Origin: Megalonaias nervosa | Lineage: Eukaryota; Mollusca; Bivalvia; Unionida; Unionidae | Direction of reading: 5' to 3' | Assembly (NCBI GenBank): GCA_016617855.1 | Contig: JAECUM010096235.1 | Coordinates: forward strand, 115,601-179,600 | DNA length: 64,000 nucleotides | In this document: positions 22,401 through 30,825 of the stretch, one piece after another | Layout of the letters: every line of letters begins with the position of its first letter | Position numbering within the stretch: position 1 is the stretch's first letter | Notes under the pieces: model-generated | The model's database searches: none | The model's input: only the letters and a program-made list of their open reading frames with translations | What the model was told of the DNA's origin: nothing | Position numbers and translations under genes: made by a program

Positions 22401-22659
22401 TATGCTAATCATTACAAATGAATTTTTATTAAATGACTTAAAGTTTGTAATAATAATCTAGTATGATCATTATGCAATCCAAAAATATTATGAAAAGAAC
22501 AAATGAAACTGGCATGTAAAATGAAAATATTCTGTCTTGAACTTTAACTGATCTGCAAATCACACAGAACTTGCTTATTACCCGATCCATGGATGGTTAG
22601 TCTTGTTGCTCCATTCAAACTCCCATAGTGAGGTTCAACTCTATTTACTATAGGCACCC
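6577..22659 (-). CDS. PKHD1L1: Fibrocystin-L (PKHD1L1) homologue, partial: 11 exons covering the N-terminal IPT/TIG repeats
   Basis: Eleven exons (22582-22659, 21915-22089, 20334-20442, 15429-15486, 14664-14757, 11118-11180, 9578-9642, 9133-9175, 8223-8293, 6985-7101, 6577-6666) join with matching codon phases and GT/AG borders into about 320 residues. The product follows fibrocystin-L closely. There is a first IPT domain (HYGSLNGATRLTIHGSG, later VTVDGVPV and a Cys-rich end), a second IPT (QPTSGPPGTILKIYGQIFT), and a third (YPTSGSTEGGQLLTIYGKHF, then AYVGGETECIV). Fibrocystin-L is a very large single-pass membrane protein with many IPT, PA14, G8 and parallel beta-helix repeats; in vertebrates it is linked to the stereocilia coat and to immune cells. 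The signal-peptide exon and everything from the PA14 domain on are not in view. PKHD1 itself is the main alternative, but the spacing and motifs fit PKHD1L1 better. Confidence 0.85.
6985..7101 (-). CDS. PKHD1L1: PKHD1L1-like exon j (third IPT)
   Basis: Acceptor TTATTTCAG, consensus donor GTAAGT, 117 bp, phase 1 in and out. It encodes YPTSGSTEGGQLLTIYGKHF and ends in AYVGG. The 36-bp minisatellite begins about 60 bp beyond its acceptor side. Confidence 0.85.
7162..7725. repeat. 36-bp minisatellite, about 15-16 copies
   Basis: The unit reads roughly TCAAGGGTACTCATACATTT then AGTACCTACATCCTTA. Because 36 is a multiple of three, every copy stays in frame and both strands show long open frames (12-residue periodicity, for example MSTLDKDVGTKC on the minus strand). 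It lies in the intron between exons i and j, right beside the acceptor of exon j. A variant pair of units with TCAATGGTGCACAT recurs exactly 216 bp (six units) apart, at about 7261 and 7477, showing block duplication within the array. Confidence 0.9.
7726..8222. other. Intron sequence of the fibrocystin-L homologue
   Basis: Left part of the intron between exons i and j, beyond the minisatellite. Nothing further seen. Confidence 0.5.
8223..8293 (-). CDS. PKHD1L1: PKHD1L1-like exon i
   Basis: Acceptor ATATTACAG, donor GTAAAT, 71 bp, phase 2 in and phase 1 out. It encodes SLPDSTALRIFNYNKIAMFQ; NKIAMFQ is identical to a signature heptad of vertebrate fibrocystin-L between the second and third IPT domains. 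Confidence 0.85.
8765..9000. repeat. Dispersed repeat, copy 2
   Basis: Intronic, between exons h and i. Same order of blocks as 4858-5090. Boundaries approximate. Confidence 0.45.
9133..9175 (-). CDS. PKHD1L1: PKHD1L1-like exon h (43 bp micro-exon)
   Basis: Acceptor CTCAACAG, donor GTAATG. It encodes NMNASFIIEAPLG, the family's NVSF block at the end of the second IPT domain. Too short to call alone; supported by phase on both sides and by homology. Confidence 0.75.
9578..9642 (-). CDS. PKHD1L1: PKHD1L1-like exon g
   Basis: Acceptor TTTGCTAG, donor GTGAGT, 65 bp, phase 2 in and phase 1 out. It encodes YGIQLTGTWGYMKCKMGGTS, matching the YGL......GSMVCK..GT.IG stretch of the family. Confidence 0.8.
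10252..10393 (-). mobile_element. tRNA-derived SINE-like copy (second family)
   Basis: Shows the same ordered motifs as 39722-39870: TGGAGGAA..CC.GG.AAGAACC, TTCTCACATAC, then a GATTCAAACCCAC motif that is a reverse B-box, and GTCAGCACCTTAG. The B-box orientation puts the element on the minus strand. Intronic, next to a SINE of the first family. Ends not resolved. Confidence 0.45.
10440..10736 (-). mobile_element. CA-tailed tRNA-derived SINE, 5'-truncated, with 11-bp target duplication
   Basis: Reverse-oriented copy of the family seen at 28611 and 47110: GACTCGGCC junction, TGGCCTGGTGTCAGG, ATCATGCTGCAGACAT and TAGTGATGTCTAGCA blocks, ending in the tail that reads (GT)n on the plus strand at 10440-10475. 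Perfect direct repeats AAGTCTTACTT flank it at 10429-10439 and 10737-10747, proving target-primed insertion. The tRNA A-box part is missing and the B-box is degenerate. It lies in the intron between exons f and g. Confidence 0.85.
11118..11180 (-). CDS. PKHD1L1: PKHD1L1-like exon f
   Basis: Acceptor TTACTTAG, consensus donor GTAAGT, 63 bp, phase 2 in and out. It encodes VYAGPKLCRLRDSNADNGDA, the VYIGG..C position of the second IPT domain. Confidence 0.8.
11525..12150. repeat. Diverged tandem repeat, about five units of 105-145 bp
   Basis: Recurring order of CAGC(A/T)..ATATTTGAT..., GGATCA.CATCATTT..ATAAA and TCTATTCAGCAGTTTTT at starts near 11551, 11695, 11806, 11923 and 12030. It lies in the intron between exons e and f. 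The spacing varies, so the units are old. No coding signal. Confidence 0.6.
12151..13140. other. Intron sequence, nothing recognised
   Basis: Part of the 3.5 kb intron between exons e and f. AT-rich, no repeat or frame worth naming. Confidence 0.4.
13141..13500. repeat. Two-copy tandem duplication of about 180 bp
   Basis: 13145-13317 and 13325-13500 share AAATGAATAT.TTTAATGCAAAA, GAAACAACA.AA, TGTCTACA.TG.CTCC, ATTCATTAC and CAAAGCTCATATTCTTT in the same order, each ending AATCAGGTTA. Intronic. Confidence 0.7.
13501..14663. other. Intron sequence, nothing recognised
   Basis: Right part of the intron between exons e and f. A CTTACCTG at 13500-13507 mimics a minus-strand donor, but the two flanking exons already join in phase and match the family without an extra exon. 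Confidence 0.4.
14664..14757 (-). CDS. PKHD1L1: PKHD1L1-like exon e (second IPT core)
   Basis: Acceptor TTTTTTTCAG, strong donor GTAAGA, 94 bp. It encodes GTILKIYGQIFTDRFGSNV and then SSNGRTEKLL, parallel to the GTLITIQGRIFTDVYGSN region of vertebrate fibrocystin-L. Confidence 0.85.
15429..15486 (-). CDS. PKHD1L1: PKHD1L1-like exon d (linker to second IPT)
   Basis: Acceptor TTTTTTTCCAG, donor GTGAAC, 58 bp, phase 0 in and phase 1 out. It encodes PRGYYTPLIQYIQPTSGPP, the P.SG.PG start of the second IPT domain. It lies 4.85 kb from the preceding exon, across the largest intron. Confidence 0.8.
16450..16796 (+). mobile_element. 3' end of a CR1/L2-like LINE with (ATT)n tail
   Basis: A 41-codon open end at 16477-16602 reads SSFAFQGPGMWNKLPTELKH and finishes SFKSALKTHLF before TGA. 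This is the stereotyped C-terminus of CR1/L2/Rex-type reverse transcriptase ORFs (SF...GP..WN.LP..L......SFK..LKTHLF). Downstream comes the usual GTAAAGCGCTTAGAG/AAGCGCTATA hairpin-like 3' UTR and an ATT microsatellite tail at 16782-16796, used by such LINEs for priming. The copy is severely 5'-truncated and sits antisense in the large intron between exons c and d. Confidence 0.8.
17222..17622. repeat. Two-copy tandem repeat, second copy interrupted by a MITE
   Basis: Copy 1 (about 17228-17330) and copy 2 (about 17343-17369 plus 17546-17622) share TTAG.TCC.TTTGAACA.GGAA and then TTGCACTTGTG.ATAAAG and CATTTAAACAAATTTCAGAA. The second copy is split by the 176-bp element at 17370-17545. Confidence 0.8.
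17370..17545. mobile_element. pogo/Tigger-like MITE with TA target duplication
   Basis: Starts CAGTAGATTCTGGTTAATTG and ends with the inverse, CAATTAACAGGAATCCACTG. It is flanked by TA on both sides (17368-17369 and 17546-17547). The adjacent tandem copy has a single TA at the matching place and so shows the pre-insertion site. It encodes no transposase. The termini resemble TcMar-Tigger/pogo elements; that family name is from recognition of the end sequence, not from a search. Confidence 0.85.
17650..20333. other. Remainder of the large intron between exons c and d
   Basis: No coding region seen. Contains a short (GACA)n at about 19215-19231. Otherwise AT-rich with no recognised element. 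Confidence 0.4.
20334..20442 (-). CDS. PKHD1L1: PKHD1L1-like exon c (VTVDGVPV block)
   Basis: Acceptor TTTTCAG, donor GTAGGT, 109 bp, phase 2 in and phase 0 out. It encodes KKMWEDTYHLEVTVDGVPV and a two-Cys tail (NYCYGNKFSGNCLYS), the end of the first IPT domain. This is the most diagnostic exon for the fibrocystin family. The donor GTAGGT was chosen over the GTTACA four bases on because only it keeps phase with the next exon. Confidence 0.85.
20990..21225. repeat. Short diverged tandem motif TACTCACTT..GTGTAACAC
   Basis: The phrase ATACTCA(C/T)TT..GTGTAACACA recurs about every 70-80 bp at 20990-21210, and traces continue at 21800-21910 beyond the inserted LINE. Intronic between exons b and c. 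Confidence 0.4.
21226..21753 (+). mobile_element. 5'-truncated non-LTR retrotransposon (RT C-terminal domain) with 11-bp target duplication
   Basis: One open frame of about 165 codons ends at TAG 21722-21724. It carries VKTVLLYGSESWKQTKALDQ, RRKWRWVGHTWRK and GKRNRGRPANTWRR, the post-polymerase region of animal endonuclease/RT LINE proteins. No catalytic RT motif remains. The 3' tail is a short TAAAG repeat (21740-21753). Perfect TCAGTTGGGAA repeats at 21215-21225 and 21754-21764 flank it. Orientation is antisense to the host gene. The unbroken frame suggests a fairly recent insertion; clade not assigned (RTE-like is one option). Confidence 0.85.
21915..22089 (-). CDS. PKHD1L1: PKHD1L1-like exon b (rest of first IPT domain)
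   Basis: Acceptor TGTTACAG, donor GTGAGATT, 175 bp, enters in phase 1 and leaves in phase 2. It begins GFADDQN, matching the GEGFAQ.NQF block after the first IPT strand in vertebrate fibrocystin-L, and ends with ALENQIFCYTPK. Confidence 0.8.
22582..22659 (-). CDS. PKHD1L1: PKHD1L1-like exon a (start of first IPT domain)
   Basis: Acceptor TTTTTTCCAG lies just right of the exon and donor GTAATAAG follows it. The exon starts with two bases of a split codon and ends in phase 1. It encodes VPIVNRVEPHYGSLNGATRL and TIHGS, the opening strand of an IPT fold. A (TA)n tract ends only about 15 bp from the acceptor. An in-frame open stretch runs through that tract but is not likely to be coding. Confidence 0.8.
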
Positions 22660-22670
22660 CTGGAAAAAAT

Positions 22671-22674
<4 letters not shown>

Positions 22675-22724
<50 letters not shown>
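22675..22724. repeat. (TA)n microsatellite
   Basis: About 25 TA units, immediately upstream of the exon a acceptor on the minus strand. Confidence 0.95.
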
Positions 22725-22728
<4 letters not shown>

Positions 22729-23393
22729 AGCCAAGAATTACTGGATTTTCTGAGAGAAATAATCCACAGATGTTCAGTATATGTCTGTCCGTAATCTGCA
22801 AACTGGAAATACCACCAGTAAATTACATAAAAGGGCACCACCTCCTAATGACTGACATTCTAAAGATGGAAAGACCATCAAGTTCAATGTGTATCAATAA
22901 TGTATCATATTGTAGACTGTGCATCATGAATCAATGATATGTAGCACAGGTGTATCATTTCACCAGTAATTTGGTGTTAATAATATGAATCATGAGATTT
23001 CTTTCCCTACTACTGATTATTGCAGGTTAACCAGATATTCAAATGTGTTAATGTTTTCAGGGATTAACTGAACAAAAATTCTCTAGTTGGCCCCAATGAA
23101 TCACAAGAAAAAAATTTCTTCAGCAGTGTGCCCCCTGACTATTGTGGGCCCCCGGAGGACCAGAATTTTGTCCTATGTAGTTGGCTAACCCTGTCAGAGG
23201 ACCGGCACTGCGATTCCCTCATACCAATTACGCTCATCATTGCAAAATGAATTATGTGAAGCCTGGAGCAAAACATCATAGCTCAATTTCTCTTCAACAA
23301 AAACGTTTTGAAACAAAGGACTGTGCATGTTTTTATTTCATACATCCTCTCAGTCATGTCATCAGTATCTAAAGCTAATATCCCCTTTACTAA
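22725..23393. other. Upstream intron of the fibrocystin-L homologue, nothing recognised
   Basis: The first (signal peptide) exon should lie right of exon a, but no ATG-led hydrophobic frame with a phase-1 donor could be placed here. Confidence 0.35.
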
Positions 23394-23498
23394 ACCAACA
23401 AGTAGCTCTCCGCTTCTTTTCTTTTTTCCTGACATTAATGGTAGTTACCACTACTACCAGTAATGTCAGAAAAAAAAAGTGCAAACCTACTTGTTGGT
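23394..23498. mobile_element. 105-bp near-perfect hairpin (MITE-like)
   Basis: ACCAACAAGTAG at the left is inverted at the right (CTACTTGTTGGT). A second nested pair, CTGACATTA.TGGTAGT and ACTACCAGTAATGTCAG, brings the arms nearly to the centre near 23446. Flanks share CTAA next to the arms and a wider CTAATATCCC on each side, so a target duplication is likely but its exact extent is ambiguous. Confidence 0.6.
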
Positions 23499-26400
23499 CT
23501 AATATCCCTTATAATTTTCTGCTTTTATAGCATTCTTTGATTTTCTCTCCTTTTCTGTTTTGGTTTTTTTTTTGTTTTTTTTTTGTTTTTTGGCGGGGAG
23601 GGGCTATACGGGGTTAATAAACATCATTACTGACTGAGGTCTCACTGGATAGTTTCATATTTTAACACCTCCCTAATTTTTAAGGTAGAAGGCATGAACC
23701 TAATTATGACAAGCCTAGCATTTATAAATTCGCACAGAAGCTAAATCTGTAATGAAGTTTAGATTTACTTTGAGTTAAGCTTGAAAATGGATTAGCTTGT
23801 TTGGTAACTGCCTGTCACAGTTAGATTAGCATTGGAGATCAAATGCGTAACTAAGGCTTCACATGAACAGCTGACTTGGGTTACATATTTACGTATGTCT
23901 ACTAGAGGTACATATCTAAAAATCGAGATGGTTGAGGGTTGATGAAAAGTATGCTAATTTGTTATAGTACTAGTGAGCTTTATTCATGCATAAGGCACAT
24001 ACTAATTCTTTCAGCCACCTTGTCACAGGAAAATATTCAAAATAGCTCTTTGCTGTCAAAAATGAATGTAAAAAGAGGGGTTGGTGGCAGTGTTGGTTCA
24101 GTATAAAAGCCACCAGTTGTATAAGGAATTAACCTGATTGCCGTAGTCAAAATCTCACATGCATACTTTCTACAAAAATCATTAGGTTTTATTTGTATCT
24201 TCAGTGTAAAATTATTCTCATTTTTCTGCAATAGGTCATTGTCGGATGAAAATTCACCAGATAAACTGTCCAGTGAGACCTGAAGTTAATATGTCATTTC
24301 ATGACCTGAACTCAGAGTCATTCGTAATGTCCAAAACCAGAGTTTTTAAAGATACTTTGTGCAACTATGTAGCACTGAGCTCCTCTTTAGTGTATTTTTC
24401 AAACTCCTCTCGCAATTTTTTTCAGTTTTTTCCTCGAATATTCTTTGAATACTTTCACTGCGTACTTTGTTGCAAGTTTCGTATAAAATGACTCCGTCAT
24501 CTGTGATTTTGCTAAAATCTTCGTGAGAAAATTATTCCAGACGATAAATATGATGGTCTCCCCTTCAACAGGTTTACCTCCCCTACTTGTTTAAAAAAAA
24601 AAAAAAATTATCGGCATTACTACATAGTACAAGTCACATGGGTCATATATGCGCATTTACTCATTTCCAATTAAATATAAATTGTTCTTTTAAAATCTAA
24701 CATTACTTTTCTTTAACCAAAGTCTACTCAATCCATATTTTTTGAATGATCTGCACCTTAAATGTCATCAAGAAACTTTCCGACGAAAATTATCGCTCTC
24801 TACGGTTTTTTAAAATGGTGGCTATGTATGGGTCAAGAAAAGATCACTTCGAGTGGAAATCGTCACAGTATAGTGTAGTACGAATTTGTTTATCAATATG
24901 CATTGTGACATCACTGCGCGCAACATTCAATCCGAATTCTACTGCATCACACCTTTCGGTACATTTCGACCAAAAATGTCTACGTACTTTAATATCGATT
25001 TTGCCGTATTCACTTCTCTGGGCGTATAAATATTGACCTTCCAAAGGAATGTGGATGTATAAGAATCCAAATGAAGTGAATAATTGCCACTTAAAGGTAT
25101 GTAGAATCAAATTCTATCAAATGACACCTATTACTGAAATAATTGGTGTTGAATGCTTACATGACCAGTGTGACTTTTACTATAATTAAGTTCATACCAG
25201 TCAGAAAGGGGACGCAATTAACAATATTACCAATATTAAAAAAAAACCATTAATGATTAAACCATTCTTATTGGAAGCTGGTACCTTATTAACCGTTATA
25301 CGTGAATTCGTGCATGCATTTGTTTTCATAACGTATTCTCTTGTTTATGGTATTTTTGATACTTTAATTTTATGTTCTGTTACCAAAATTTCCAAGCCAT
25401 TAACATCGTCACATTTTCATCTCATAATAAGAAGAGGTATTTAATCTCGCATATTTCATATTCAAACAATTTTTATATTAAAAAAAGCCCCTAAGATAGA
25501 AGAATACTACGAAACCCATGTTGTTTTCAAAACTAATGCAAACTGATCAATATCTACTACCGTCAATCCACCTTGTGAAAAATATTGAAAAAATACTTCT
25601 GTTTTATCCACTTTTGTTTGTCACATAAAGTTGATAACTAATTGAATTTCGTGATCAAAGTTTATTTATGGATTTGGTAACGAGATGAACAATGATTAAG
25701 CATTGGAAAAACAGTTTTAAAACTGGAATTTTACGAATTGATGTTAAGAATCGTTTACCAGGAAATTTTAATGGTTTCTGTTTTATTTTAAGATGCTAAA
25801 CTTAGGAAACTAAACTATATTCTAGTGTCGTAAGTGAAAGCCACTGCTCTTTGACCCGAATATCAAACTCGTTTTGAGTTGTCATTTCAGTTAATTTTAT
25901 GTTGAGTTTTGGTGAAATGGGTGAAAAGTTAACAAAAGCAGTGATTGACTTGTTGGCACAAAGCTTAAAATTTATATATTTTCCGTTACTTTTTAACTCC
26001 CTTGAAACATGAGGTCAAAATGAAGCATGCGTTTCTGTAAGAAGTGGCAGAATTCAGCTTACATTTCGAGTGAAGCGGGATAGTCACCTGGATAGCAATT
26101 TGCGCAATTTGGCCCAGGTGGTAGAAAGACAAGGTGGTAAGTAGTGAAATTAAAATAGATTTAGGGCCATCAAGAAATGTATAATAATCGATATACACTT
26201 TCAGTAACTATTAATGATGTCGTCATGATTTTGAACTCCATATACTAATAACAAAAGGTTTTATTTATCTCTTTAATTATATATTTTTTCTTTCTATTGT
26301 TTTGGCGGGAGTATGCGAGAAAAGAGGGGTTTGAAATCTCGGTGCAAGCATTTATGTGTGGCTTTTATAATAAAATAAACCAAAAGTTCGAGAAATTGAA

Positions 26401-27424
26401 TTTTCCGTAGTATATTTAATGCTCGCGTTTTATGCCCGCCTGTTGAATTATATACTCAATATATCATTTTTTTTTTTTTTTAATAAATCACATCACAGTA
26501 ATATTTCATTTCTCATTTGCATGTTATAATTGTGAAGGCAGTTGGTATAAAAGTGTGCAATGTTTGCTTTTCAAATTTTCCACCACAGCAGTGGTAGAGG
26601 CATAGTGTTACCCTTGCCCGTCTCTATCTCTGTCCATCAAACATTGGCTAAATTTTGTGTTTAGATCATTGCTGGCATTTTGGTTGGGAATCCATCATCC
26701 ATGAACACAATTTTAGTTTATACATAAAATAGTCGGAACCTTTATAACCATTTGAGTGAAGAATGCATTCTACTTTATACGTTTTATAAATTATCAAATT
26801 ATTTATCTTTACTGTATATCAATTATGATATGGTACTCTCCGTCCGTCTGTCTGTATTATTTGTCAATAGTCAGCTCCAATTACTTTGCCGAAAGAACAT
26901 CTATATGCGCTTTCTTTCAGCCGCAGCAACAAGAGTTTCTGTGCTTACAGGATGTGATTGATAACACGCGACAACTCCTGTCACGCGTGTTTCTGAATTA
27001 GAAACCTGTATGAAACAAAGGACCTGGAATGTAAATAGTTATTGCATATATACAGTGGTGTACTAAGGGTACATGGCGCCCGGGGCGACGATGATGGCCG
27101 GAAGTCAAATGACATGTCCTTTCCTACTTGTTTGTTTTCTCAATGTATAAATGCTGCCCCCCCCCCCCCTTTTTCTTTTTTCACGGGTTGATCATAGAAT
27201 TGTTTTGGTGTTTTTCGGCACACTAACCACTGATCCTTAGTGGCTACGTTCTCAGTTAGTCGCTCTTACGACATATAGGATTGCGCATCGTATCTGTTCA
27301 CATCCCTTAGCCCACAGGTCGGGAATATGCTTTATGATACAAGGAATGCATGCGCTGGATGTAAAAAGTCCGGACCAAGTTATAAAAAGCAATAACAGCA
27401 AGACACAATATATGAATGCTTATT
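23499..27424. other. 3.9 kb without a recognised gene
   Basis: Poly-T/G-rich low-complexity at 23555-23600, A-run at 24592-24607 and T-run at 26467-26481. Open frames are short and look like AT-rich chance. Could hold the first exon of the fibrocystin-L homologue, but I cannot identify it. Confidence 0.35.
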
Positions 27425-28392
27425 TATGAGGCGCTGTAGCGGTACAATGAGAATGTTGCAGTTGAAATTTTACAGTCATATGTCGAGAAGTCCAATTTCA
27501 CGTGTTGAATCAAATTGCGTATCCTTAATTTTACATCGTCTAGGTCGAGATTTTAGATTTTATACGTTGAATTGTGCAGCGGTGGTTGAAATTTCAGTGT
27601 CCTATGTCTAGAATTCCAAGTTCACATGCCGAATCTAACTGTTTGTGTTAAAAGTTCCAGTTGATACGTCGAGTATTTAGATTTCAGTTGTTGAATTACA
27701 TAGCGTTGGTTTTATCAAATACTGATTTTTTAAAAGATTTTATCGAAACTGATCCAAGGAGAACGTTGCAGTTGAAATTTCAATGTCGTATGTCGAGAAA
27801 TCAAATTTCACATGTTGAATCAAACTGTTTTTCCTTAAAATTCCGTTGTCAAGGTCGAGATTTTATATTTTTTCTGTTGAATTGTCCAGCGGTGGTTTTA
27901 AGTTTTATTTCTTATGTCGAGTATTTAGATTTCATCTGATGAATTACACAGCGTCGATTGAAACTTCGATATCCAGTGTTGAGCTTTTAGATTTTACCTG
28001 TTGACGTGTACAGCGGTGATTGAAGTTTTAACGCTGCACATCTTGAATCACATTCATTGTGCTGAAAGTTCCATTTAGTATGTCGAGTTGTTAGATTGTA
28101 TCTGCTTAATTACACAGCGGTGGTTGGACGTTTTAGTTTGCTTTGTCAGATTTTGTATTTTTATATAGTGAAATATTTGTTGGTCTTAATAGTTACATGA
28201 CAGGATGAGAATGTTTACTGTAACAATTAAAAATAATATCGAGTGTTAAGATGTATCATTTGTGTATTCAGTTGTGAGGCCCCATAACATGTTATGCATT
28301 TACAATTTGAAACTTATCATTCTTGGTTCGAGAATTACTAGGAACTTCCTCGCTAGAGGTCGCTCTCGCTAAAGGAACCGGGTGTTTTTTAG

Positions 28393-28396
<4 letters not shown>

Positions 28397-28458
<62 letters not shown>
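28397..28458. repeat. (TA)n microsatellite
   Basis: About 31 TA units inside the left half of the foldback element. Confidence 0.95.
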
Positions 28459-28462
<4 letters not shown>

Positions 28463-28610
28463 ATGATATTCTTATGTTTTGCTTTATTATACCTATCTAA
28501 AAATATTGACGTTTTAACCTCACTCATGTATTTTATTTTTAATGAATTTTTTTATTAGGAAGGTGTATGCAACATTAAATTTGTGCATAAAAAGTGTCCC
28601 TTGCACTCAT

Positions 28611-28944
28611 GACCGTTCCGGTGGCCTAGTGGTTAGAGCGTCCGCCTCAAATGTGGGATGTCGCTGGTTCGAACGCCGGCCGAGTCATACCAAAGACTTT
28701 AAAAAATGGTACTAACAGCTGCCTCGCTTGGCGCTCAGCATTAAGAGGTAGTGTTAGGACTGGTCGGCCTGGTGTCAAGATAATATGACTGGGTGGGATA
28801 TCATGCTGCATGTCTGCGGCATGATGCCCCAGTGCTAGACATCACTATCAACTGCCACACTGCAGACATCGTAGCGATATGACTGAAATATTGTTAAAGC
28901 TACGTTAAAAATCCAGTTCACACACACACACACACACAAACACA
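28611..28944 (+). mobile_element. Full-length CA-tailed tRNA-derived SINE with 13-bp target duplication
   Basis: The head has pol III A-box TGGCCTAGTGG (28622-28632) and B-box GGTTCGAAC (28666-28674) in tRNA spacing, then the family body (CGAGTCATACCAAAGAC, TGGTACTAACAGCTGCC, GGTCGGCCTGGTGTC, CTGGGTGGGAT, ATGATGCCCCAGTGCTAGAC) and a (CA)n tail. Perfect CCCTTGCACTCAT repeats at 28598-28610 and 28945-28957 flank it. It is inserted within the foldback element and so is younger. This copy defines both ends of the family in this window. Confidence 0.9.
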
Positions 28945-28957
28945 CCCTTGCACTCAT

Positions 28958-29744
28958 AGATAGTTCCCGAATGACGTCATCAGCAGCCATATTTGTCGTA
29001 TGCTGGCAGATTTACCGTTGAGTTTATTTGGAAGTTAAAATAAATTCATTAAATCTGACGATATTATTAAAAAACACATACATAAATAGAACGCAGATCA
29101 GGCTTTCTGTTGTATCTATATAATCTGTTGATGTTTGACTCTACTTTATAAGCTGATTTTACTTCAGTTTCGACTTGTTCAAAATTGTCAGTTTTGTTGG
29201 TCGCGTATAGGAGAAACTGCCAGGTTGCCCATCGTCCAGGTAAAATGGACAGAATATCGTCTGCTAGTGACGTTACCGGAATGATTTTCGCTATATTGGA
29301 TTATAAACAGGGAAAATAACCTGCAGACATCTGATTTTTAGCTAATTATATTTAGACGAATGAGTTTACATTGTATCAATAATCTGTTGATGCTTGACTC
29401 TGCTGTCCTTCGGCCCTCATCTAACAAGCTAGCAGCTGAATCCAATCCATTCGTGTCGGCTGCTAGATACGTTAGAATATCACCGAATTTAGGGTTCAAG
29501 CTTACCCGCCTTGTTTACCAGCGTAATTGCAAGAATTTTAACGTCATTAAAAATATATAGAATTAATCATGCATCACATTACTACTGTTTGTCAAAAGAA
29601 GAGTAAGATAAATACTTTCAGAAGAGATCTTCTCGTATTTACGCGCATCATGATAAACGAAACGCGCGACAACGACAAGCAGCGTCTTTGTTTAAAAATA
29701 ATACGCGCCGTTTTACAGAGCGAACTCTAACAAGGAAATGCATA
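28958..29744. other. Core of the foldback element
   Basis: Unique central part with an internal direct repeat (TGTATC..TAATCTGTTGATG.TTGACTCT at about 29112 and 29371). No transposase recognised. Confidence 0.4.
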
Positions 29745-30825
29745 GTAATTCTCAACCTGTGAATGGTAACTTTCAAACTGTAAATGCATAAAAGGTAATG
29801 GCGCCAAACAACTGAATACACGAATGATAAATCTTACTACTCGATATTATTTTGAATTCTTAAGGGGTTATTCTCATCGTGTAATATATGTTTTACCTCA
29901 AACATAACATTTCACTATATATAAAATAGCATTTCTGACAAGCACAATGAAAGGTCCAACCACCACTGTGTAATTCAACAGATACAATCTAAATCTCGAA
30001 ATACGAAATGGAACTTTCAGCACAATGAATGTGAATCAACATGTTAAATTGAAATTCTTGACATATGACTTTAACATTTCAACAGCCGCTGTTTAATTCA
30101 ATAGATACAATCTAAAAGCTCGACATTGGACATCGAAATTTCAACCATCGCTGTGTAAATCAACAAATAATGAAATCCAATTACTTGACATATGAAATGG
30201 AACTTTCAACACAAACAGTTTAATTCAACTCGTGAATTAAGAATTTTGGACATATGACATTGAAATTTCAGCTACCACCGTGCAATTCAAACGACACAAT
30301 CTAAAACCTCGACAATGTAAATGGAACTTTCAACCATTAATGTGTAATTCAACAGATACGACCTAAAATATCGATCTAGAAAATAAAATGGAACTTTAAG
30401 GACAAGCAATTTGATTCAACACGTGAAATTAGAATTCTCGACATATGACACTAACATTTCAACAACCGCTGTATAATTCAAAAGATACAATCTAAAAACT
30501 CGACATAGGATATCGTAAAATTTCAACAAACGCTGTAATTGAACAAATGAAATCTCAATACTCGACATATAAAATGGAACTTTCAACACAAACAGTTTAA
30601 CTCAACACGTGAATTATGAATTCTCGATATATGACATTGAAATTTCAACCTCCGCTGTGTAATTCAAACAACACAATCTAAAACCTCGACCTGGAAAATG
30701 AAATAGAACTTTAAGGACAAGTAATTTGATTCAACACGTGAAATTGGAATTTTCGACATATGACATTAAAATTTAAACTGCAACGTTCTTAATGGACCAG
30801 CTTTTGTCCGCTACGGCGCCTCATA

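Larger units (their letters stand above)
27425..30825. mobile_element. Foldback-type element with long inverted arms made of tandem subrepeats
   Basis: The outer ends ATGAGGCGCTGTAGCGG (27426-27442) and CCGCTACGGCGCCTCAT (30808-30824) are inverted copies. The arms continue inward for about 0.8-0.9 kb: left 27445-28330, right 29745-30807. Further inverted pairs include TATATAGTGAAAT (28165) with ATTTCACTATATA (29910), and TGCATTTACAATTTGAAAC (28299) with GTTTCAAATTGTAAATGCA-like sequence near 29766. Each arm is built of about 125-bp units, themselves two related halves with TGTCGAG..TTAGATT..TGTTGAATTACACAGCGGTGG and TTGAAATTTCA. The centre holds a (TA)n tract, a SINE and about 0.9 kb of other sequence without a transposase frame. 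Foldback elements in other animals have exactly this arm design. No clear target duplication. Confidence 0.75.

Noticed and set aside
22544..22801. Long minus-strand frame running through the (TA)n tract into the first IPT exon, with several ATGs
   Set aside because: The TA tract makes the frame open by chance, and a good acceptor (CCAG) sits just before the conserved part. The real first exon should encode a signal peptide elsewhere.
27426..27939. Two frames of 61 and 92 residues with similar repeats (SRVESNC)
   Set aside because: They follow the tandem subrepeats of the foldback arm; stops differ between units and no domain is visible.
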